From: Halorubrum sp. CBA1229
GTDB taxonomy: Archaea > Halobacteriota > Halobacteria > Halobacteriales > Haloferacaceae
DNA length: 64,000 bases
Direction: 5' to 3'
Assembly: GCF_003721435.2 (NCBI RefSeq)
Contig: NZ_CP054585.1
Coordinates: forward strand, 2,294,001-2,358,000
The translations under genes and the position numbers were made by a program. Positions 58,326 to 64,000 of this stretch are shown here, piece by piece. The notes under the pieces are model-generated. The model made no database searches and was not told where the DNA came from. It saw only the letters and a list, made by a program, of their open reading frames with translations. Every line of letters begins with the position of its first letter. The first letter of the stretch is position 1.

Positions 58326-58784
58326 CTAACAGCAGAACATGAACGGATAGACGAGGGCGACGCGGTCGCCCTCCTCCAGCTTCGTGTCGAAGCCGTTCTC
58401 GTTCTCGTTGAAGTGGCCGTTCACGAGGATCCGGGCATACGCGATGGTCTGCTCGCCGACCGGGTTCTTCGTCCACGTGCCGGGAAGCTCCTCCGGCGTC
58501 GGCGCCCAACCGCTGTGCGTCGCGTCCGCCTCCTTCTCGGCGATGAGCATCTCTTGGAGCTCCGGGTAGTCCTCGAACAGCTCGTCGAGGAACTCGCGGA
58601 GGGTGTCGCCCGCGAACGTATACTCGAACTCGTACTCGCCGAGCTCCGTGCGGACGTGTCCGGTACAGCGCACGGTGACGGTCGTCTCCGCCTCGGGATC
58701 GGTCGGCCTCGCCGCGTCGGCGTCGCTCTCGGAGTCCGACGCGTCCTCGACGGCGCCCTCCGCCGCCGGCTGACTCGGTGGCAT
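58326..58784 (-). CDS. MoaD/ThiS-like beta-grasp protein with Cys-Cys C-terminus
   Basis: 152 residues. After an acidic N-terminal extension (1-50) the ubiquitin-like fold follows: TVTVRCTGHVRTELGEYEFEY, LREFLDELFEDYPELQEML, YARILVNGHFNENE, and LEEGDRVALVYPFMFCC. Haloarchaeal SAMPs, MoaD and ThiS end in Gly-Gly for adenylylation; here the last two residues are Cys-Cys and no GG is present. An insert (about 93-120) separates helix and strand. It lies divergently next to a nitric oxide reductase gene. The function is uncertain: a sulfur carrier variant or non-conjugated relative. Confidence 0.85.
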   Translation of the reverse strand: MPPSQPAAEGAVEDASDSESDADAARPTDPEAETTVTVRCTGHVRTELGEYEFEYTFAGDTLREFLDELFEDYPELQEMLIAEKEADATHSGWAPTPEELPGTWTKNPVGEQTIAYARILVNGHFNENENGFDTKLEEGDRVALVYPFMFCC

Positions 58785-58822
58785 GCCCGATCGTACGGTT
58801 CTCCGGGGCGTAAGCGACTTCA

Positions 58823-58979
58823 CGAACATATTCGCGTGTCGCCTTCGAGACCGGCAGGCGCGGCGAGCGTCGCTGTCGCGGCGACCGCGGAGGGTGCCGC
58901 TCGGGCCCGCGGCGAGTGTCCCGAAGGCGACCGCGGAGGGTGTACCGAAACGTGGGAACGGCGCCCGAACATGTTGCCG
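58823..58979. promoter_or_regulatory. Divergent MoaD-like/NO-reductase control region with CGAACAT motifs
   Basis: The 232-bp intergenic region has two CGAACATRTT words: CGAACATATTCG at 58823-58834 (nearly palindromic) and CGAACATGTTGC at 58966-58977. They resemble, but do not match in spacing, the CGAAC-N4-GTTCG site reported for the haloarchaeal denitrification regulator NarO. A TATA-like TAAACG at 58981-58986 fits a start at 59017. Confidence 0.45.
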
Positions 58980-59016
58980 CTAAACGGATAGGATGACCGG
59001 GGACAAGCCCCCACCG

Positions 59017-61305
59017 ATGGAACTCACACGTAAGACGATCGCGAAGGTCATCGTCGCGGCGTTCCTGCTCAACCTAGTCGTGATGGGCGCCGGGGCGTGG
59101 TTCGCGTATCAGGAAGCGCCGCCCATTCCGGACGAGGTCGTCGGGCCCGACGGCGAGACGATCGCGACCGGCGACTCGATCCAGGACGGAAAGTCGGCGT
59201 TCCAGCAGTACGGACTGATGAACCACGGGTCGATCCTCGGCAACGGGGCGTACTACGGCGAGGACTACACCGCCGACACGCTCGATTTAAAGGCCGAGCA
59301 CATGCGCGAGTACTACGCGCAACAGGAGCACGGGGCGAGCTACGACTCGCTCTCCGGGCCGGAGCAGGCCGCGGTCGCGGCGACTGTCCGCGAGGACCTC
59401 GATAGCCCCCACGACGGCGGGGCGATCGAGTACTCCGCCGCCGAGGCCTACGCCCACGAGCGGGTGACCGAGACGTACGTCGAGCGCTACCACGGGGGTG
59501 ACCACGACCGGGGCGTGCCCGAGGGGATGATCGAGTCCTCCGGCGAGGCCGAGGACTTCGCCGACTTCGCGCTGTGGACCGCGTGGTTCTCGCACACCGA
59601 TCGGCCCGGCTCCGACAACTCCTACACCAACGAGTGGCCCTACTCGCCGGCCGCCGGCAACGACGCCACCGGCGCCGCGATGATCTGGAGCGTGATCTCG
59701 ATGGTGCTGCTCGTCGGTGCGGCCGGGGGCGCCATCCTCCTCTACAAGTCGGTGACGCTCCCGGAGCCGTCGGCAGAGGGGATCACCGTCCCGGAGCCGG
59801 GCGACGTGAGCGTCTTCCCGAGCCAGCGCGCGGCGCTCCGGTTCATCCCAGTCGCCGCCGGGCTGTTCCTCGCGCAGGTGTTGCTGGGCGGGTTACTGGC
59901 GCACTTCTACATCGAACGCGCCGGCTTCTTCGGGATCGAGGAGGTGTTCGGCGTCCACATCCTCCAGCTGCTCCCCTTCGCCATCGCGAAGACGTGGCAC
60001 ATCGACCTCGGAATCCTGTGGATCGCGTCGACGTGGCTCGGCGCCGGGCTGTTCCTTCCGCCGCTCCTGACCGGCCACGAGCCGCGGAACCAGGCGCGGT
60101 ACGTCAACGTCCTGCTCGGCGCGCTCGTCGTCGTGGTCGTCGGCGGGATGGGCGGCATCTGGCTCGGCGCGAACGGCTACCTCCCCGGCGAGCTCTGGTG
60201 GCTCCTCGGCAACGAGGGGCTTGAGTACCTCGAGGTCGGGAAGGTGTGGCAGGGCGGCCTGCTCGCCGGGTTCATCCTCTGGGCGGTCCTCGCGATCCGG
60301 GGGCTCAAGCCCCTGCTCGACCGCGAGCCGATCTACGGACTCGCGCACATGATCCTCTACGCGGGCGGCTCGATCACCCTGCTGTTCGTCGCCGGGTTCA
60401 TGTTCACGCCGTCGACGAACATCGCCGTCACCGAGTTCTGGCGGTGGTGGGTCGTCCACATGTGGGTCGAGGGCGCCTTCGAGTTCTTCATCGTCGCGAT
60501 CATCGGGCTCACCCTCGTCTCGATGAACCTCCTCACGCGGCGCAGCGCCGAGAAGGCCGTCATGCTGCAGGCGCTCCTGGTGATGGGGACCGGCGTCATC
60601 GGCGTCTCGCACCACTACTGGTGGATCGGGATGCCGGACTACTGGGTGCCGATCGGGAGCGTCTTCTCGACGCTGGAGCTGCTCCCGCTGATCTTCATCC
60701 TCTACGAGGCGATCGGCCAGTACCGGGCGATGACGAGCTCCGGCGGGTTCCCCTACAAGCTCCCCTTCATGTTCATCGTCGCCAGCGGGGTGTGGAACTT
60801 CGTCGGCGCCGGCGTGCTCGGCTTCTTCATCAACCTCCCGCTCGTCAACTACTACGAGCACGGCACCTACCTCACCGTCGGCCACGCCCACGCCGCGATG
60901 TTCGGCGCGTTCGGGTTCCTCGCGCTGGGGATGGTCGCGTACATGCTCCAGCTGTCGATCGACCCCGAGCGCTGGGACGGCTCGTGGCTCCGCGCGTCGT
61001 TCTGGCTCTGGAACGTCGGGCTCGCGCTGATGGTGTTCGTCTCCGTGCTCCCGGTCGGATTCCTCCAGCTCGACGCCGCGTTCACCGGGAGCTACGCGGC
61101 GGCCCGGAGCCTCGCGTTCTACGAGGGGTCGCTCGTCCAGACGCTGTTCTGGGCGCGGCTCCCCGGTGACACGCTGCTCATCCTGGGGACCGTCGTCTAC
61201 GCCGCCGACGTGGTCCGGAAGCGGTTCGTCCTCCGGCGCTCCGAGGACGACCCGACCGTCGACGACATGGCCGTCGCGGAGGGGATCGTGAGCGACGACG
61301 ACTGA
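59017..61305 (+). CDS. norZ: Quinol-dependent nitric oxide reductase (qNor/NorZ)
   Basis: 762 residues, single-subunit heme-copper-family NO reductase with about 14 TM helices. An N-terminal quinol-domain (about 1-220, after one TM) replaces the cytochrome c subunit. WHIDLGILWIASTW, WRWWVVHMWVEGAFEFF, SHHYWWIGMPDYW and VGHAHAAMFGAFGF hold the heme b, heme b3 and FeB histidines and core Glu. It reduces NO to N2O at the membrane. I prefer ATG 59017 (MELTRKTIAKVIV), the family-like start, with a TATA-like word about 33 bp earlier; an ATG at 58993 adds eight residues. Nearby NarO-like motifs suggest anaerobic control. Confidence 0.95.
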   Translation: MELTRKTIAKVIVAAFLLNLVVMGAGAWFAYQEAPPIPDEVVGPDGETIATGDSIQDGKSAFQQYGLMNHGSILGNGAYYGEDYTADTLDLKAEHMREYYAQQEHGASYDSLSGPEQAAVAATVREDLDSPHDGGAIEYSAAEAYAHERVTETYVERYHGGDHDRGVPEGMIESSGEAEDFADFALWTAWFSHTDRPGSDNSYTNEWPYSPAAGNDATGAAMIWSVISMVLLVGAAGGAILLYKSVTLPEPSAEGITVPEPGDVSVFPSQRAALRFIPVAAGLFLAQVLLGGLLAHFYIERAGFFGIEEVFGVHILQLLPFAIAKTWHIDLGILWIASTWLGAGLFLPPLLTGHEPRNQARYVNVLLGALVVVVVGGMGGIWLGANGYLPGELWWLLGNEGLEYLEVGKVWQGGLLAGFILWAVLAIRGLKPLLDREPIYGLAHMILYAGGSITLLFVAGFMFTPSTNIAVTEFWRWWVVHMWVEGAFEFFIVAIIGLTLVSMNLLTRRSAEKAVMLQALLVMGTGVIGVSHHYWWIGMPDYWVPIGSVFSTLELLPLIFILYEAIGQYRAMTSSGGFPYKLPFMFIVASGVWNFVGAGVLGFFINLPLVNYYEHGTYLTVGHAHAAMFGAFGFLALGMVAYMLQLSIDPERWDGSWLRASFWLWNVGLALMVFVSVLPVGFLQLDAAFTGSYAAARSLAFYEGSLVQTLFWARLPGDTLLILGTVVYAADVVRKRFVLRRSEDDPTVDDMAVAEGIVSDDD

Positions 61306-61316
61306 CTTATAAAACG

Positions 61317-61680
61317 GTCCTCCGTTCGCTATCGGTTATTTATAAATCGCTGCCGCTGATGACGCGGCCAACCGCTTCAAAACTCCCGGCCGCGCGGCTG
61401 TACATCGTTGCTGCTACTGACGCGGCGACCACCTCCAAAGCCCCAGCCGCGAGGCGGGCGCACGCTCGCTGCGCTCCTCGTCGCTCGTTTCACTCGCGCC
61501 TGCGGTGCTTGCTTCGCCTCCGCCCGCCTCGCGGCTGCCCCTTTGAGTCCCACCCAACCGCACCGCACAGCACCTCACGCCTCCCCAGCCTCGTCGCTCG
61601 CTGCGCTCGCTCCTCCCTCGCGCGTGCTCCTCGCGCTCGCTTATAAGCGAGCGCTCGGAGGCGCGCGCCGACGCGGCTCT
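61317..61680 (-). repeat. Dispersed structured element, copy E (minus strand; candidate multicopy RNA)
   Basis: Read on the minus strand it begins near 61680 (no clear TATA; the equivalent place reads CATACAGA). Hairpin I is a perfect 22-bp palindrome with TTATAA at its centre (61633-61654). In place of hairpin II stands a purine-rich GAGCGAGCGCAGCGAGCG with weak pairing. The 23-bp core is at 61573-61595, then GGTGGGACTCAAAGGGGCAG. The distal stem has perfect 17-bp arms (61444-61460 and 61521-61537) and includes AAGCACCGCAGG. Two 3' blocks near 61438 and 61385 follow, then TTTATAAA (61340-61347). It fills the gap after the NO reductase gene. Confidence 0.83.
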
Positions 61681-61735
61681 GTATGCCCGACAGGTCATCA
61701 GAACCCCGGTCAACGGTCGGCGTCGCGCTCTCCCC

Positions 61736-62866
61736 TCACGCGATCTTCATCATCCGCGTCTCGAACTTCCCGACCCGGACTCGGACCCACCCCGCGAGTT
61801 CGTCGTCGAGCTCGGGGTCGTCGGTGTCGACGCGCAGCGCGCGCACGTCGTCGAGCTTCGCCCGCGAGGCGACGATCTGGAGGTCGCACTGCCGGATCAC
61901 GGCCGGCGACAGCTGCGGGTTCCCGCGGCCGAAGACGAACCCCTGCCCGCCGATCGGCGAGACGACGATGACGTTCTCCTCGCCGAGCGCGTCGAGGATC
62001 TCCCGCTCCGTCCCGTCCCGCAGCACCACCTCGCCGTCCCGCCACACGTCGACGCCGATCGGTGAGGGCTCGAACCCCAGTTCGGCCTTGATCGCGCCGA
62101 CGGTCGATCCCGGGCCGAGCACGAACGTGACGCCCTTCCCCTCGCGCTCCCGGATGTCGTCGGCGACGCCCTCCGCGAGCGACTCCACAGTTCCGCTCGC
62201 GGTCTGTTTCGACGACTGGAGATCGTCGGCGACGGGGACGCGCGCGACCGCCCGGAGTTCCGGGTGGACCTCGCCCTCCCGGTAGGCGTCCTCGTCGATG
62301 TCCATCACCTCGCGGCGCTCGGTGCGCGAGAACGCCGCCGCGACCTCCGCCGCGTCCTCCGGCGAGACGGCGAACACCGAGGAGTACACCTTCACCCCGG
62401 CGGGGACGCCGAGCATCGGGACCTCGCTGCCGGCCGCCTCCAGCGCCGCCGCCACGTCCGTCGCGGTGCCGTCGCCGCCGACGAACAGGACCAGATCGAC
62501 CGGGTCGAGGGCGTCGGCGCCGCCGCCCTCGCTGAACGCCCGGACCACGCGCGCGGTGTGCTCGGCGGTCGTCTCGGTGGGCCCCGGCGGGTCGCCGTCC
62601 CCGTCCCCGTCGCCGAACGGGTCGACGACCCGGACCGGGTCGAAACCGGCGTCCCTGACCAGCCGATCGCCCATCGGGTCGGCGGCGGTCGAGACGGTCG
62701 CCTCCGGCGCGACCGCCGCGAGCCGCCCTAGCGCCCGCCGCGCGCGGTCCGGGGCCCGCGGCTCAGCGCCGCGGGCGACCGCCTCGGCGACCTTCCCGTC
62801 GGTGCCCTTGAGGCCGACGCGGCCGCCCATCCCGGCCACCGGGTTCATCACGAATCCGACGTGCAT
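61736..62866 (-). CDS. ATP-NAD kinase-like (AcoX-type) protein
   Basis: 376 residues. The N-terminal HVGFVMNPVAGMGGRVGLKG and the glycine motif LFVGGDGTATDVAAAL near residue 128 are of the NAD kinase/diacylglycerol kinase superfamily; VPMLGVPAGVKVYSSVFAV and the C-terminal VIVVSPIGGQGFVFGRGNPQLSP follow the AcoX/DUF-type NAD kinase relatives. These probably phosphorylate NAD or a related substrate; haloarchaea also carry a canonical NadK elsewhere. A minus-strand TATA CTTAAGTTT (about 62888-62896) sits 26 bp before the ATG. Confidence 0.88.
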   Translation of the reverse strand: MHVGFVMNPVAGMGGRVGLKGTDGKVAEAVARGAEPRAPDRARRALGRLAAVAPEATVSTAADPMGDRLVRDAGFDPVRVVDPFGDGDGDGDPPGPTETTAEHTARVVRAFSEGGGADALDPVDLVLFVGGDGTATDVAAALEAAGSEVPMLGVPAGVKVYSSVFAVSPEDAAEVAAAFSRTERREVMDIDEDAYREGEVHPELRAVARVPVADDLQSSKQTASGTVESLAEGVADDIREREGKGVTFVLGPGSTVGAIKAELGFEPSPIGVDVWRDGEVVLRDGTEREILDALGEENVIVVSPIGGQGFVFGRGNPQLSPAVIRQCDLQIVASRAKLDDVRALRVDTDDPELDDELAGWVRVRVGKFETRMMKIA

Positions 62867-62966
62867 GGTCCGACCTACGGCGGCGGAAACTTAAGCGGGC
62901 GCGTCTCGGTCGGCGCGGCGGTCCCGAAGTTCAATACTTAAGACGCCCCCGGAGAAACCGCCGGGT

Positions 62967-63080
62967 ATGCTCCTGGAAGCCGCCGTGACCGAGCCGCTCC
63001 CGATCGACGCGACCGCGACCGCCGTGCTCATCGCGAGCCTCGTCGTCACCGCCGTGTGGCTCGCGTACCTCTACCGGTAG
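62967..63080 (+). CDS. Single-TM microprotein
   Basis: 37 residues: a short N-terminus (MLLEAAVTEPLPID) and one hydrophobic helix (ATATAVLIASLVVTAVWLAY) ending YLYR. A TATA-like TACTTAAG at about 62935-62942 lies 27 bp before the ATG at 62967, making it a credible leaderless gene. Unknown function; such small membrane proteins often modulate a larger transporter or enzyme. It stands alone between two minus-strand genes. Confidence 0.7.
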   Translation: MLLEAAVTEPLPIDATATAVLIASLVVTAVWLAYLYR

Positions 63081-63144
63081 GCCGCGCCGCTCCCTGTCTC
63101 CGTTCTCTTCGACGCCGCTCCCGCCCAGTCGCCGGTCGGCCCGC

Positions 63145-63837
63145 TCACCGCGACTCGACGAGCGTCGACCGCTCTCGCACCCACTCGGCGGCGCGCTCCG
63201 CCTCCGCCGCGCTCGTCGCCGTGATCTTCACGCGGACGCTCTCGCCTGGGTAGGAGCCGACGCTGACGTCGAACTCCTCCTGCAGGGCGGTGAACCGCTC
63301 TAACAGGGCGCTCTCCGGCTCGTCGACGTCGACCGTGACGGTGTGGGTCGGCGTCCCCTCGAACTCGTCGGCGATCGACTCGAACATCGCCTTCATCTCC
63401 GTCGGGACGCCCGGGAGGACGTACACCGACTCGACGACGGCGCCCGGCGCGACCCCGGCCTCGTTGGCGAGCGGTCGGCAGTCGGCCGGCAGGTGCGTCG
63501 TCTCCGCGGCGAGGTCGTCGGCGCTGTACCCCCGATCCGCGAGCCACGCCGCGGCCTCCTCGTTCTTCTCGAGCCCCCGGCCGAAGGCGGCCGCGACCCC
63601 CTCCATCGTCACGTCGTCGTGCGTCGGGCCGAGCCCGCCGGTGACGATCACCGTGTCGTACTCGGCGTGGTACTCGTTGACGACCCGCGCGATCTCGCCG
63701 ACCTCGTCGGGGAGGACGGTCACGCGGCGGACGACGACGCCCCGTTCGTCGAGCCGGTCGCAGAGCCACGTCGCGTTCGTGTTCTCGGTGTCGCCGACGA
63801 GGAGCTCGTCCCCGACGGTGACGACGGCGGCGTTCAT
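63145..63837 (-). CDS. CinA/MoaB-fold competence-damage-like protein
   Basis: 230 residues of the MoCF-binding (CinA N-terminal) fold: AAVVTVGDELLVGDTENTNATWL at the start, VTGGLGPTHDDVTMEGVAAAFG near 75, and GVAPGAVVESVYVLPGVPTEMKAMF near 140. It lacks the amidase half of bacterial CinA, as is usual in archaea. CinA acts on ADP-ribose or deamido-NAD; that link is family knowledge. The ATG at 63837 is preferred over 63870. A Lrp-like RAM-fold end (SVRVKITATSAAEAE) completes it. Confidence 0.9.
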   Translation of the reverse strand: MNAAVVTVGDELLVGDTENTNATWLCDRLDERGVVVRRVTVLPDEVGEIARVVNEYHAEYDTVIVTGGLGPTHDDVTMEGVAAAFGRGLEKNEEAAAWLADRGYSADDLAAETTHLPADCRPLANEAGVAPGAVVESVYVLPGVPTEMKAMFESIADEFEGTPTHTVTVDVDEPESALLERFTALQEEFDVSVGSYPGESVRVKITATSAAEAERAAEWVRERSTLVESR

Positions 63838-63934
63838 ACCTCTGATAAGGCGGCGCGCACTCAAAAGCACCCGAGTTCGGGCCGCGGCTACCGGCCGGAC
63901 GCCCGGCCGCCGGATCCGGAAAATCCCCCTCCGA

Positions 63935-64000
63935 CTACTCCTCGTCGTCGTACACGCCGAGCCCCAGCTCCCGGCGCTTCTCTCGGAGCTCCTCCAGCTG
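63935..64000 (-). CDS. C-terminal end of a protein (rest outside window)
   Basis: The last 21 codons and TAG stop of a minus-strand gene. The visible tail is a charged helix ending LGVYDDEE. It is too short to name. Confidence 0.6.
   Translation of the reverse strand, partial: QLEELREKRRELGLGVYDDEE

Noticed and set aside
6639-61680. Insertion sequences or prophage in the element-bearing gaps
   Set aside because: No transposase, integrase or capsid gene is present; the elements contain no coding sequence. A non-autonomous mobile origin is still possible and is discussed in the findings.

Overview
This is a very GC-rich haloarchaeal chromosome segment. Acidic proteins, TATA boxes about 25-30 bp before start codons (leaderless transcripts), many ATG/TGA and GTG/TGA overlaps, and genes such as archaeal Pus10, GHMP-type shikimate kinase and HerA-like ATPase all say Halobacteria. 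The gene style resembles Halorubrum or a close relative; that genus call is inference. Nearly everything is chromosomal housekeeping. No transposase, phage, plasmid, CRISPR or rRNA gene was seen.

Layout. 1-6.6 kb: end of a histidine kinase, an M23-like protein, a hotdog thioesterase, two overlapping moeA genes (one fused to a periplasmic-binding-like domain) and a PHP phosphoesterase. 7.1-16 kb: a CdpA-like membrane protein, three small acidic proteins, a deaminase, a PfkB kinase, BtpA, a DUF7124-like protein, pterin dehydratase, a PUA/EVE-like protein, a P-loop ATPase coupled to a DUF5827-like gene, and Mn/Fe superoxide dismutase. 16.4-29.4 kb: tRNA-Ser(TGA), isopentenyl-PP isomerase, AAA ATPase, methyltransferase, acetyltransferase, TspO, AI-2E transporter, FAD oxidoreductase, a multi-PAS histidine kinase and MoaB. 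29.4-33.5 kb: a compact trpDFEG operon behind two TGTACA boxes. 33.5-39.9 kb: lactate permease, a small membrane protein and a dabBA inorganic-carbon transporter operon. 40-53 kb: amidohydrolase, Lrp regulator, Usp, pus10, trpS, DUF5518-like, HerA-like ATPase, acetamidase, a ComEC-like secreted metallo-hydrolase, chorismate mutase and shikimate kinase. 54-64 kb: lipoproteins, ferredoxin, tRNA-Leu(TAA), a MoaD-like protein ending in Cys-Cys, a quinol nitric oxide reductase, an ATP-NAD kinase-like protein and a CinA-like protein.

The most unusual content is noncoding. Five intergenic gaps (about 6.64, 12.47, 44.21, 46.40 kb on +, and 61.68 kb on -) hold copies of one 300-460 bp structured element. 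All copies share an identical 23-bp core. The helices keep their pairing while their sequences differ between copies. Most copies lie between TTTATAAA-like palindromes, and all end in repeats of a GGGGCTTTGGAGGTGTTCACC-like block. The element does not sit at a constant position relative to genes and has no conserved reading frame. It looks like a multicopy structured RNA or a structured miniature mobile repeat; I do not recognise it as a named family. In addition, both tRNA genes are followed by partial copies of their own 3' ends, each with a nearby hairpin.

Functional threads: molybdopterin and sulfur-carrier genes (two moeA, moaB, a MoaD-like gene); aromatic amino-acid supply and use (aroK, chorismate mutase, trpDFEG, trpS, pterin dehydratase); nitric oxide reduction; and inorganic carbon uptake.
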